A stretch of DNA of 64,000 bases from Daedaleopsis sinensis (GCA_033807695.1 CM066307.1:434001-498000); one strand, 5' to 3'; positions 10,727 through 25,332 are shown, counted from the stretch's first letter. Made by a program: numbers and translations. Notes: generated from the sequence alone by a model not told the origin.

Positions 10727-10740
10727 AAGTGGGGGGGAGG
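10727..10740 (+). other. Polypurine tract at the LTR border
   Basis: AAGTGGGGGGGAGG directly followed by the TGATGAGCC start of the LTR. In LTR elements this tract primes plus-strand DNA synthesis. Identical to 6518-6531. Confidence 0.75.
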
Positions 10741-11650
10741 TGATGAGCCTCAGGACCAGCTAGGCCCCGGAAACACCACGCAGCCCATCACTATTTGCGC
10801 CCTTCAGTCAATTCACGCAGTATGAAGACGAGCGGCTTCACAAGGAAGGCGAGCGACTACCGAAGGAGCGAGTACGGAGACATGCCATTCCAAGGGTCGA
10901 AAGAGCCAATGCCGAGCTGCCGGCGGCTGACCGAGGTCGCCAGAGCTCTAGCCAGGACAGAGGAGGCGATCGATCGAGGGTCTGGTCTAGGCGATCGATT
11001 GAGGGTCTGGTCTAGGCAACCGCCACGGAGTCCAGCAATTGGTACGAAGGTCGTCGGAAGAGGCACGGAAGGCAAGGGAGTGAGGGGGACGGCCTTCCGA
11101 GGCCTATGAAGACGAGCGGATGGGCGACAGACGCGATCACGTGGTGACGCGCCACAAGACTAAGCGCCCTCGTGACCGCGGATGCAAGTCGAGCGGCGAC
11201 ATGATAGGCTCGGTGCAAACACCTACCTAACCACCGGAGTGCGCCGTAGGGGTTCAGGAGAGGAGGATCGCGACGTGAGCGTGGGAGGAGCAGGGTTTCC
11301 TATGATTGGACGATTAGTATGATAGTTGTAGTTTATTTGGCGACAATTTGTACAGTATATAAGACGGCGGGATTGCAGCCCAGCAAAGCAGCGCAGTAGC
11401 TCCAGAGATCGAGTCCGAGTCCAAGAATCATCTAGTCGACACTCAATTGAAGACCGTTCGTCTTCAATCTCCTCTTGCAGACTAGCCTCACCCACGGAAG
11501 TTGCTCAACTTGCTTGTCTATCGTCGACGGGCTACGTGAAGAAGAGCGACTACACCGGGAACCTGTCCTCCACCTCGCACCCTACTAGGTAGCTGATCTC
11601 GTGCTCGTTTGGGTGTGTGTTTCGCCCAGCGACCCAGAGTTACCCCATCA
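10741..11650 (+). repeat. 3' long terminal repeat, 910 bp
   Basis: Starts with TGATG right after the polypurine tract and ends with CATCA, a perfect 5 bp terminal inverted repeat of the TG...CA type. The right end is confirmed independently: base 11651 is the first base of homology to the second kinase-like copy (compare around 13337). The 5' LTR is outside the window, so LTR-LTR identity and insertion age cannot be read. Confidence 0.8.
11356..11363 (+). promoter_or_regulatory. LTR TATA box
   Basis: TATATAAG on the + strand inside the LTR, placing U3 at about 10741-11385 and R-U5 after it. In this 3' copy it would drive transcription outward, antisense to the kinase-like gene. Confidence 0.55.
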
Positions 11651-12748
11651 GCGCGTGCACAAGCGTCCCATCGATGCGCAAGCCATCGTATCACACCGAG
11701 CACCTGCCGTGCCCTTCGCGCAGTCGGGCGGCAGTGGCAGACCCCGGTGCAGCCCTTCTCCTTTCCAATCAGCCACTGCACATACCAAGTGCAGATCTTG
11801 GGCGGCGGCCTGCTACTAACAGTATACATGTACTGGGTGATGTCAACAAATCAACATTCAACTCGTATACAGAAGAGGTAAGCTTCGTACCGTCAGAAAT
11901 CGCTCGAGAGTTTCTCCCATGCATAATACGTCCCAGGCAAACGGGTCGAGCTGTGCGATGTGGTATGTTCTGCTGAGGGTCAGGTGGCCCAGGTCTACCG
12001 CAGGCTGTTGGCCCGGGCCGAACTCAAAGCGGCGGGCAAGGCCAAAGTCGATGATGTATATCTTGCGAAGCGCAGAGCTGCGGGTGAAATTTAACCGCTG
12101 TCTCAAGAGCCACAACTGTGTTGTCGAGCACGAAATCCTACAGTCAAAGCGTGCACGCATGTTAGGCAGGATGCCGGCGCGGTAGAACACAGAAAGAGTA
12201 CATGCCATATGAGCAATGTGATGCTTATGCAGATATTCGATGCCCTGTGTGTGGATGAGATCGAAGGAGGCTGACCACAGCAAGTGTGGCGTACATACCT
12301 CGACGATCTGGTAAAAATCATCCAGAGTCTCGCAAAGCTGCCATTTCATACGGATCCAGTGTGTAGTGTCACAGGCTGGCATGATCAAGAACGGTTCATC
12401 GCATTGGATGATTTCGACGGGAAGTGTGTGGTTTGGGGAAGATATATCGTTCTTGAGGAGATACTCGTAGATCTCAACTTCCGGGGAGTTGGGCCGAACG
12501 ATCTTCACTGCCCATGGAGCTCTGTCAGGCCCCGGTTGAGTCTTCCATAGTACGTAGAGCTGAAGAGCGGTAGTCAGTCGCGAGTTACAACCTAAGATTC
12601 CCAGCTGAGTGAGCGACAAACGGGCTTCAAAGTGTACGGCAGGTCGTCGATTCCTCTGCATCGTAGCTCTGGATGTTCCAGTAGCCATGAAGGTGGATGA
12701 AGAAAGTCCCGAGTTTTCGAGCTACCCATCTAAGTAACTATGTGCTGG
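11651..12748 (-). pseudogene. Kinase-like gene copy 1, disrupted by the retrotransposon
   Basis: Homologous over its whole length to 13337-14433. It encodes parts of a protein-kinase-like fold: the AVKIV lysine strand, GIEYLHKHHIAHM before the catalytic loop, and IYIIDFGLA (DFG). Introns recognisable on the minus strand include one starting GTATGT after FYQI-VE and one GC-AG intron after HIAHM. Damage relative to copy 2: a one-base insertion near 12066-12073 just before the DFG exon segment, a two-base difference near 12731-12740 upstream, and loss of the C-terminal end, because the retrotransposon LTR begins at 11650. The reading frame across the Gly-loop region is open here, unlike copy 2. 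A functional product is unlikely. Confidence 0.7.
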
Positions 12749-13284
12749 CAGGAGGGGAGACGATACAGGCGCTACTGAGCCTCCGGGGCCGCTTAGGGCT
12801 GCTTCCGCGTTGGTAGCAGCTGAGGAACAAGTGCCGTGTTGATCCGAACGCTACCTCCCGCTCTTCCGACTCACGCTTTCGCCGCCGGGCTGGCTGAGAG
12901 ACGAAACAGCTGGCTTAGAGTGTTTCACCGACGACCACAGTGCACTGCACGACGAGCCCTAGACGAGTACGTGGATGCGAACTTGCGGAGATTAGTACTG
13001 TCTTACCTTGCATCCGATGCGGTACTCGCGTGGTCGAACTGTCCCGGTGTCCGTATTAGTGCGGCGGCTGTCGCGCAAATCATGTGGCCTTCTGTGGTCG
13101 CACATGAAGGTGTTGGTACTCAGTTCCCCCAGGCGCAAACAGAGGGAAATACAGTACTGGTGATTTTTCGACCCAGCTATGCCCGTGATCTCATCCGAGC
13201 TGTGCTAGCTGTTGATCACCAGTCAGCCTTCAAGCTTCAAGGCCTGCACCAAACGTTGACGACAAGTATACATACGTACAGATG
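12749..13284. other. Spacer between the kinase-like copies
   Basis: About 0.5 kb not shared by the two copies. A + strand frame is open from 12836 but has no recognisable domain and runs on into antisense kinase sequence. No gene supported. Confidence 0.4.
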
Positions 13285-14433
13285 TCAATCTCGGCGTCGT
13301 CTGTCGGTGAAGAACCCGATGACACGTTTGAAGGCGCGTGCGCAAGCATCCCATCGATGCGCGAGCCATCGGATCACAGCAAGCACCTGCCATGCCCTCC
13401 GCGCACTCGGGCGGCAGTGGCAGACCCCCGTGCAGCCCTTCTCTTTCCCAATCACCCACCGCACATACCAAGTGCAAATCTTGGGCGGCGGGTTGCCGGT
13501 ATGGTCATACATATACTGGGGTTACACGAACGGCTTATCGGTCAACGAGCATATGTAGGAAAGAAATAAGCTTCGTACCATCAGAAATTGCTCGAGAGTT
13601 TCTCCCATGCACAATACGTCCCATGCAAACGGGTCGAGCTGTGAGATGTGGTATCTTCTGCTGAGGGTCAGGTGACCTAGGTCTACCGCAGGCTGTTGGC
13701 CCGGGCCGAGCGCAAAGTGGTAGGCAAGGCCAAAGTCGATGATGTATATCTTGCCAAGCTCGAGCTGCGGGTGAAACTTGACCGCCGTCTCAAGAGCCAC
13801 AACTGTGTTATCGAGCACGAAATCCTACACGCAAAGCACGCACACATGTTAGGCAGGATGCCGGCGCAGAAAACACAGAAAAGGTACATGCCATATGAGC
13901 AATGTTATGCTTATGCAGATATTCTATGCCCTGTGTGTGAATGAGATCGAAGGAGGCTGACCACAGCAAGTGTGGCGTACGTACCTCGACGATCTGGTAG
14001 AAATCATCTAGAGTCTCGCAAAGCTGCCAGTCCATGCGGATCCAGCGTGTAGAGTCACAGGCTGGCATGATCAAGAACGGTTCATCGCATTGGACGATAT
14101 CAACGGGAAGTGTGTGGTTTGGAGAAGACAGATCGTGCTTGCGGAGATATTCGTAAATCTCAACTTCTGGGGTGTTGGGCCGAACGATTTTCACTGCCCA
14201 TGGAGCGCTGTCCGGTCGTGGTTGAGTCTTCCATACGTAAAGCTGAAGAGCAGGAGTCAGTCGCGAGTTACAAGCCTAAGATATCAGCCGAGTGAACGAC
14301 AAACGGGCTTCAACGTGTACGAGAGGCTGTCGATTCCCCTGCGTCGTAGTTCCGGATGTTCAAATAACCATGCAGGTGGATGAAGGAAATCCCGAGTTTC
14401 CGCACCACCCATCTCAGTATATGTGCTGGCAGT
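13285..14433 (-). pseudogene. Kinase-like gene copy 2, probably a pseudogene
   Basis: Minus-strand exons recognisable: 14194 leftward through the AVKIV strand and FYQI-VE; a GTACGT intron (to CACACAG); GIEYLHKHNIAHM; a GC-AG intron (GCATGT...GTGTAG) conserved with copy 1; then DFVLDN ... IYIIDFGLA ... MGETLEQFLM; a GTACGA intron; and a last exon ending at 13285 (CTWYVRW ... DRRRRD). The catalytic HRD motif reads H-M-D, which raises doubt about activity, while the VAIK lysine and DFG are kept. Upstream, the frame that is open in copy 1 has a TAG here (14278-14276), so the N-terminal lobe is broken unless spliced differently. An upstream frame reaches to about 14717. Family: small protein-kinase-like proteins seen in Agaricomycetes. 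Confidence 0.55.
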
Positions 14434-15061
14434 TCTGAGTTGGCTGCATCATGATTGAACGGTGTAAGCGCCTTGAGGAAAGCTGGCACCGCCACTCGGA
14501 AGAGACCGAAGGGAGCCGGAAGCCCGATTAGGGTGGTGGGGAGCCTGACCTCCTCCTGTCGGTCGGTCGAGTCGGTCGAGGAACCGAAGCTCGTGGACGA
14601 CTCGTGCTGGGAGAATAAACTCGTTGCACACTCATGCTCGTCCTCGAGACCACCCTCGCCGCAGAGTGCGATTCCTCCTCGTCCTCCTCCGTCGCCCGCC
14701 ACCACCGTCCGCCTCAAACTCGTCGGACTAAAAGCCTCCAGCAGGATATCCGCCGTTTCACTTCATCCACCGCAGGCAGCTGTAGACCCGCTCTTATTCC
14801 CCACACGCGGACAGCGAGCACCGTCTCCCACCCCTATGCCCTTTGCATGCCACTGAACTGACGAAGAGCCTACGCCCCTCACGACTTTTACGATCTCTGC
14901 GATCTCGCTCGATTTACGACTCTCACGCCATACACCTTAGATGCATTCATCACCCGACCAAGAACGGCCGCGGATCTTCCGCAGGGAGCCCAGAAGAAAG
15001 AACAGACACGTTCGCACCTTTCTTCCCTCGCACAAGAGTGGATGTGACTAACCCTAGCCTG
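14434..15061. other. Region upstream of the Ser/Pro-rich gene
   Basis: 14434-14717 may hold the N-terminal coding part of kinase copy 2 on the minus strand. From about 14730 the + strand is pyrimidine-rich, like a 5' leader for the gene starting at 15062. An in-frame ATG at 14843 would add 73 residues of low complexity to that gene. Confidence 0.35.
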
Positions 15062-16656
15062 ATGCAGCCCAAGAGATGCGACTCGCTCCCATCTCTCCAC
15101 CTCACGCCTGAGACCCGCCCGCTCTATGTTTGTCAACGGTGTCAGTTCCCCAATCTCCTCTCTTCTCTCTGCCCGTGGTGCTTCACACCCTGCACGTGTG
15201 ACACGACCGCGCTGGTCGCGGCCATTCGCCACCGTGTCAGTTCCCCCGCCCTCCTCACCGAGGCACAGAAGATGCAGCTCGCCCGCATCGAACGGCAAGC
15301 CAACATGCGCAGCAGCACTCGCGCCGCGTTTCTCGTCGTGGCGACGTCATCTCCAGGCCCGCACGGCGCTACGCGAGATCTTCCCGCAGCAAGCGCCCTC
15401 GCGCCGGAAGGGAAAGCTGAAACGGCCAGCGACAACCAGCTGAGCCAATGTGACGATGTCCGACGCAGGCATCGCAACGCCGTCCTCTATTCGGCCACGG
15501 ATGTCGTTGCTACCGCGACCTCGGTAAGTCGCTCATCCTTTTGTTTCCCCTTCGCGGTCGTTTCGCAGAGTCTGACCTTCGCATTGTTCTACTTTTGCTT
15601 TTCTCCTTCATCCCCGCACTCCTGCGTACCCGCTGGTAGGACACGACCTTGCAGCCTTTTCTCGACGAAATTGCTGCAGCGCATCAAGAAAACCGCGAAC
15701 GCGAGCGCAGGTCTGTGTTCTCGACGACGACTGTAACGACTTCAAGTTCTCCAACTTTGTCACGAACCCCACGTCCGCAAACGCCCCGCACGCCCACCCC
15801 TAGAAGCCGCACACGGATGTCTGATCGTGACGATGATTTACCGCACACGAGTGAGCATACTCCTTCTGAACCCTCTGCTCCTCCGTCGCCCTCTCTCGGA
15901 CTCCATGCGTCACAAACGCCCTGTCTACGCCGCAAACGCCGCATGCCTGTCCTCCGCCAACGCTCGTCCTGTTCTCTCCGTCGCCGTGCGACCCTCTCGA
16001 GCGTAGGCACCCACTGCCGCGACAGCGCCTCGTCTTCGCCGTCTTCCCCAAGGCACAGGACCGCCCCGAGTCTCTCGAACGCGTCGCGTCCGAGCTCCCC
16101 GCCCCCGCGCGCCAAGTCCCCGACGAGCATCAAGTTCAGCACGCCCCCGCCGATCACAGCCGCAGCCGCGGCCGCGGACGCTATCCCGCTCGGGCACCCC
16201 CAGCGGCCGCTGTACACGGCCATCCGGAAGAACATGTCCCGGCCCGAGAGCCCGAGCCCGCCGCCGCCCGGCGCACGCCCGAACTTCGACGCCGCGTTCC
16301 AGACGCTCGTGTACGACCGCCAGACGCGCTCGCTGGACATCGAGCCCCCGCGGTACGGCTCGCTCTCGCGCGCGTCGCACCTCGCGCTCTCCGCCGCGTA
16401 CGCGTATCCGTCCGCCTCCTCGCATCCACACTCGCGCTCGCTCTCTCGCGCGCGCGGAGGCCCGTTCCCCGCGCCGAGCGGGTGCTCCGTGAGCGGGGAG
16501 ACGGAGCTCCGGATGGACCTCGCGCGCAGCCGGTCGATGGACGGCGTCCCGTCCGACTTTGCGTTCCGGGAGGTGCGCCCCGCGCAGGACGCGTCGGTGA
16601 AGGCGAAGGTGAAGAGCTTCGGGAAGACGCTCAAGGGGCTCCTGCGCAAGATCTAG
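15062..16656 (+). CDS. Ser/Pro-rich protein with N-terminal Cys cluster, 492 aa
   Basis: Exons 15062-15523 and 15640-16656 joined in phase 0 across a 116 nt intron (GTAAGT...GGTAG). Residues 23-46 hold a compact zinc-ribbon-like cluster YVCQRCQF ... CPWCFTPCTC, with cysteines at 24, 27, 37, 40, 44 and 46. The rest is low-complexity Ser, Pro, Arg and Thr, ending with a conserved-looking basic tail (KAKVKSFGKTLKGLLRKI). It is probably cytosolic or nuclear, with no signal peptide or membrane segment. The start is uncertain: an upstream in-frame ATG lies at 14843, but the bases between look like a CT-rich leader. Function unknown; the cysteine pairs suggest metal binding. Confidence 0.65.
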
Positions 16657-19600
16657 CCCGTTGACCGGGTCGCGTGTGCGCGTAACGGTACTCTGCGCGT
16701 GCCCTCACGCGCACGGAGCGCACGGGGTTTCGGGCTGCGCTGGCGTCGCCGCTGCCGTTTCACGTTCTCAGGGAAGCACGTACACGACGCACGTCGACTG
16801 TGTTAATCCCGTGCGTCTCGCCTACTTTCAATGGGTACCTGCGACGTGTACGGCGAAACTCACGCAGTCGGTGTCAGGGCGTAAGCCGCAAGCCGTCTTA
16901 GGCCGTTCTCCGTCGGCTTCACGTTCAAACTCCAAGGCTTTGACTCCGGACCATCACACTGTCTCATGTTTCGTGCCCGCTACGCCTCGCGTATCGTCCC
17001 TAACTCATCTATTACCTGACCTTCCATCCAACCGTCCATAAACGATACGCTACACACATCCATTCTTGCATCTACCTTCCGCACCCTATCCTCATTCACC
17101 TCATCTTGCACGCATCGATACCATATGCACATATGCACATGCCTCATACCCCATGCCCCTCCCACGACCTTTCACGCCCGCATACATCTCTGTACATGCT
17201 TGTCTCTGGTCTGCGTGCGCCGCAGTACATCGCTACTGCTGCCGCCGCCGCTGCTGTTGTTTCCCTCCACTTGTTGTTCTGATGTCCGCATGCATCGCAC
17301 ACATACATACACGACACTTACGCCATACCCGTACCATTCCCCCTTTATTAACTGATCTGGATGCTACGCCGTTCTAATGTCCCCCGCTCTTCTCTTCTTG
17401 GTCCTCGCTGACGATTAATGTCTTGCTGCTCTGGTATTTGGGGCATGTCGCTTACCTGTCAATAGGTTCTCTTGTCCTGCTGCTCTGTTCGTCTTGGTTT
17501 TGAAGCTATCTCTGCGCTGTGTTGCTATTCACGAATGCACGATCGATACTGTTCGGGTTGCTGCTAATCTCACTCATCGCTGTTCTATCCTTCTCGTTCG
17601 GGGCACGGCCTACCTTCCTTGCGCATGTGTGTCCTCGAGTTTTCCTCGAGACTCCTGCAGGTCTGACCGAATCGAAATGTCGCAACGTTACAGCTGTAGG
17701 CCTTGCACTCGAGCGCGCCGCATGATTTTGATTCTTCTTGTCCTTGCTCATCCATACTTAATCCATCATCGATGAGTCGACGATGACGATTGCAACATAC
17801 ACACACTTCTGGACTAGAACCATTTTATAAGCGAATGGAGCTAAATTCGTGAGCGCTGTGTCCTCGAGGGTCGAGACTCGGAAGATGTTGATGGCGCTGC
17901 ACCCATGCGCCGAGCGAGGCTCCAGTGCGACCGCCGGGTGCGAAGGATCGCTCGCTCGGCGTTGGCTCATCCGAGGACCGAACATATTGGCTGCACATGC
18001 TGCTCGCTGACATGACATCTAGTGCAACTGCTCGCCGCTCGTACCACAGCTGTGGATGCTGCTGCCATGGTCCTGGCACCGGGTCCGCACAATATGGACA
18101 CGGATATGAATGCGGCCATCTGTGTCACTGTCAGGCCTGTGCCTCCTTCATGTCCGTTCGCAAGCACGCGGGCCCGAGTCCAGAGTTATCGGAGGAGGGC
18201 CTAGATAGTCATCGTCAACAGCCAACAGCCAACAGCCCAACATGATTCGGAGCTTGCGCAACGTCTTCAACCGTAGTCACTAGGTTTGACTCCACGCTGG
18301 CAGTATAGGTTAGTTCACGATCGAGAGAACAGGTCCGAAGGTCTGTGTAAGCCGTTGTCAGCGACGTCGATCCAGCCGTCGTCGCTCGAAACTTCGAGTA
18401 CTCACCTCCTCCCGACGCTCAGCACTCGGGCGCTCCGGCCCAGAACCATAAGTATGTATTGCTTGCTGAGCCATGGACGTTGATTGGTCCGCAGGGGGAA
18501 CATAGGGTGATAGAACCACGGAGCGCATTCCAGAAAGCTCGTGCGCGGGCAGGTTTTGGGTAAGTTGGTACGTTAGGCGGTGTTAAGTGCGCTTCACGGA
18601 CTCCGGTGGCGTAGGACGGTTACTCGATATGTGGTGCGTACACCCAGGCATGCGCCTGCCCCGCGCCGCTCTATGCACGTCTGCGCCCGTCGGCGGTCGG
18701 GTGAAGGCGAGGTGACGCTGGGATTGTATACCAGGCAAGGTGGTGTCGGAAAAGGGGTCGAGCCTCGGGGCGTGAGTGCTGTCGAGGCGGCTGAATGGTG
18801 CGAGCGTTCAAGCTTTAGGTTGGCGTAACGTCATGCCCATACGCAAACATCCATGATCCCTCTGCCTCGAGTTCTGCAAGCGTTATTGTAGATGGTGGGC
18901 TCGTTCGTTAGCGTAGACACATGTGACGGTCCAGCTGCTATCAAGTACGCCATGATGGATGTTAAGGATGCCACGAGGGCATGCGGTCCTGGTAGAGGCG
19001 TGTAGGGACATGCTGCATGACGCTTGAATGCGAGCGTCGCATGGTTCCAACTGGAAGATGGATGAGCAGCGATGACCGCGGATGACGCGATACGTACCGT
19101 CAAATCGTCGACTCGCTGACACATGTGCTCCCTCTGATCAGCGTCACTGCCACAGTGACACGGTGTGTGCACACAAGCGTATCGACGAGATGATGCGAAC
19201 TACGAATCGCGTTCGAGCTATGTCCCGCAATTACGACAACGGCGCAGCCATGACTTTTGCGAGGGGCGGTCAAAAATGCGTCAGAACGCCGCGTCGCTCC
19301 GGGTCGTGAGACTGGGCGAGGATGAGAATTAGCATGATTTACTGTTATGTTCAACTTGGGCACTTACCTCCGGCGATTTCATCTGGTTCAACAGCTTGGC
19401 AACAGAGAGTTGGCCTCTCGCGAGTCAATAATAACGCACCGTGCAGATGGAAGACGGCGCGCAACGTCCTGCGTAAGAATTCTTGACATGAGCAATCACA
19501 GCGAAGCGATAAGATAAAATTCAGAATGCTGCCTTCGAACCAAAAATTGGCAAAAGATTACAGTGAGGCGGTCTCATGATGCAGCAGCCTGCCCTCGTGG

Positions 19601-20273
19601 ATTCGATGCGATGCCAAACTCTGTCGCGAGAAGAGAATTCACGGCGGCCTGGCGATAATTTGCTTTGACAAATAACCACCAGCATCGAACCGTAGGCGGG
19701 GATGTGCTTAGCGCCGCGCTTGCACAAAAGAAGGCTACTAGTGCTTACTGGCGGCCGGGCGCAAAAATCACTCTTATTCCTCGGAAGAGCGCGATCAGCG
19801 AAGTTTTAAAGCGACGGAGGCAGACACAGAAAACTATACTCGACGGCACGCCGTGACCTTCTGAATAGCGGAGTTTCTCGCCCCGTTGCACCCCGCGTGG
19901 GCATCCTCGGCTGATAGTCGCCATCCACATGCACTGACGGAGGGCTCAATGGCTGCCGCTGACCGCAAAAGGGCGCATGGGGCAGGGCTGCCAGGGGCGG
20001 ACGGTTTCGAACCAAGCATTCAGTCTCATGAAAGTGGATCCCATCCGTGGCCTGCACCTGGGCGACGTCCGTAGTCCGCGAGCTTACGGCAGACGACGAA
20101 CCTCCGATCGCTCACGTCAGAGGTGGGAGGGTATTGCCTTGATAAGGGAATCCACGAGGGTATGATGCAAATGATCAGGCGAAGTGCGCTAGCGCTGCGA
20201 CGCCCGCACCGGGCTCTTCTCCTTAGAAGCGAGGTCCCATATGACGGGGTGGGCTGCACAGACTCAGAGGGCG
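16657..20273. other. 3.6 kb without a supported gene
   Basis: Up to about 17450 the + strand is CT-rich, with short CAT/ACA-rich runs. The rest has many stops in all frames, no splice-consistent frame chain and no recognised protein. The last 0.7 kb probably holds the upstream region of the small secreted protein gene. Confidence 0.45.
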
Positions 20274-20280
20274 TATAAAA
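20274..20280 (+). promoter_or_regulatory. TATA box of the small secreted protein gene
   Basis: TATAAAA, 112-118 bases upstream of the ATG at 20392, followed by a CT/CAG-rich leader. Confidence 0.6.
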
Positions 20281-20391
20281 GGGTGGAGCGCGACGCGATT
20301 TAGAGCCAGGTTCGCTCCTTGTTAGCTCGTCGACCAAGCTCAGCAGCTCAGCAGCTCTCACCAGCCCTCTGAAATTGCCTCACTAGTCCCC

Positions 20392-20748
20392 ATGCACTTC
20401 TCGACGATCCTCACCGTTGCCGGCCTTGCCCTCTCCACCGTCCTCGGTGTCGCCGCTGACGAGAAGGCGGTACGTCGCTCGCACTTTCCGAGACATGACT
20501 GAAGGCGAGGTGCTTACCTGACTGGTATCCAGCACAAGACGACCGTTTGGGTCCCCTCCGCGACCGTGGTTGAAACCAACACCTTCACGGCAACGCGCGT
20601 TGAGCAGGTGTGGACGACCGTCGCGCCATACGAGTGGGAGACGACGTTCCCCATTACGTGGACGGCGACCCAGACGAAGACCCTGTTCAAGCCCGTCGTG
20701 ACCAGCGTCCCTGAACGCCGCCATGCTCGCGACTTCGACATGTCATGA
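20392..20748 (+). CDS. Small secreted protein, 97 aa
   Basis: Exons 20392-20469 (26 codons) and 20533-20748, phase 0, with a 63 nt intron (GTACGT...TCCAG). The first 22 residues (MHFSTILTVAGLALSTVLGV) are a typical signal peptide with likely cleavage near VAA/DE. The mature part of about 75 residues has no cysteine and is rich in Thr, Val and Trp with repeated W-x-x-x and T-x-T patterns. A good TATA box and a CT-rich leader suggest a regulated, highly expressed gene. Small secreted proteins of this kind are common in wood-decay fungi; no function can be assigned. Confidence 0.75.
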
Positions 20749-21664
20749 TTGTTCAGGTAAGTTCCCGAAACCTTTCCCCTGCGGACTGATGATAGAAGGT
20801 TAACGACGTGATGGTCAGATTGCAGCTATGATTGACGTCTTATGACACCGCGATGCCTTCACGAGAGCACTTGTATTCACTGTTTGTTGTATTCCACATT
20901 GTACGTTAGCCATGTACAAGCTATCCTCGGAGGCCTGGCGGAGAGAACGCGGAGATCTCGGTATAGCACTGGGATGCCTCAATACAAAACTTTCCAGCCT
21001 CTTCCAGACGGCATGTCTGCTGGTCTCTAGCTGGACACGCGGCATGATGAAGCGTGCCGTACCGAGCACCGCAAACCCTACTCATTCGCGGAGGTCCGGA
21101 GGAAGCAGCGAGCATTCTGACGAAGCGGAACTAGGCAGGTACCCCTGCCCCTTCGTGTGCCCCTCCGGCTCTACGCAACGGCCCCGGTCGGACCAGGCAA
21201 TGGAAGATGGAAGGAACGGCAATGGACACTCACCAACAGGCTCTGGTTCACATAAGCTCCGGTGCATGACGCACGACGAGTGCCCCTGCACTATCGAAGG
21301 GGCGTCCCTGATGCCCTTTCAGAGTACGATCCCGCCCATAGATTGTGTCATGACGAGCTCACAGCATCGAACGGTGAGCACAAGAAGGCATCTGTGACGG
21401 AGGCCGAGTCGTCCGGCTCATCGAGGCAACATCGAGGGCTTCGCCGAAGGCTAGGAAGGAGCTACATACTCCCTTCTACATATCTTGCACGGCATGCAGG
21501 TAGCAGCTTCAGAGACGACAGAGTACGGCGGCTTGAGAGCGAGAATGGATGGTGGGCGTCGGCAAGAGAGTGAGAGACGACAGACGAGCGCGTTCCAGGC
21601 GCGTTCTGTATGTCGTCCGCGCACGTGAGGGCGCGACTTTTTGATCAGTCCCGAGTCAGAGGAG
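20749..21664. other. Intergenic region upstream of ALA1
   Basis: No splice-consistent coding chain. The last 100 bases become CT-rich, as expected for a leader of the synthetase gene. Confidence 0.4.
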
Positions 21665-21748
21665 ATGAAGTCGAGTCGCATGCTCCCCAGAGTCAGAGGC
21701 GTGCGGCCCTTTCTTTATCGACACTCATCTCCTCTCTCGTTCGCCAGG
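21665..21748 (+). other. In-frame N-terminal extension of ALA1 (candidate mitochondrial presequence)
   Basis: Two in-frame ATGs (21665, 21680) precede the cytosolic start at 21749. From the second, [20 protein letters not shown]... has five arginines, serines and aromatic residues and no Asp/Glu. No stop separates it from the main frame. Confidence 0.55.

Positions 21749-25332
<3,584 letters not shown>

Larger units (their letters stand above)
1..11650 (+). mobile_element. Ty3/gypsy LTR retrotransposon, 5' end outside window, with antisense gene cargo
   Basis: Order on the + strand is gag-protease (2-2716), reverse transcriptase-RNase H-integrase (2716-6486), a 4.2 kb segment whose genes lie on the - strand (6934-10656), and a 910 bp 3' LTR. 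RNase H before integrase is the Ty3/gypsy order. The 5' LTR and primer binding site lie left of the window. The element is probably immobile by itself: pol carries a TGA at 3211-3213 and a TAG at 5251-5253. It sits inside the last exon of a kinase-like gene, whose homology resumes at 11651. The extra antisense genes are the unusual part. Placement of gag, pol and 3' LTR is certain from motifs; inclusion of the antisense genes in the element is inferred from the polypurine tract and LTR lying beyond them. Confidence 0.9.

Noticed and set aside
12836..13558. + strand open frame of 240 codons
   Set aside because: Its second half is antisense to the last exon of kinase copy 2 and its first half resembles no protein family.
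17925..18245. Cys/His-rich short frame
   Set aside because: No start context, splice partner or homologous pattern; cysteine spacing fits no zinc motif.
19995..20078. tRNA-like signal on the minus strand (GGTTCGAAACC with outer GCGGAC/GTCCGC pairing)
   Set aside because: No acceptable A box, no proper T stem and no anticodon arm could be drawn.
20383..20724. Minus-strand open frame of 113 codons
   Set aside because: Shadow of the small secreted protein gene, crossing its intron.
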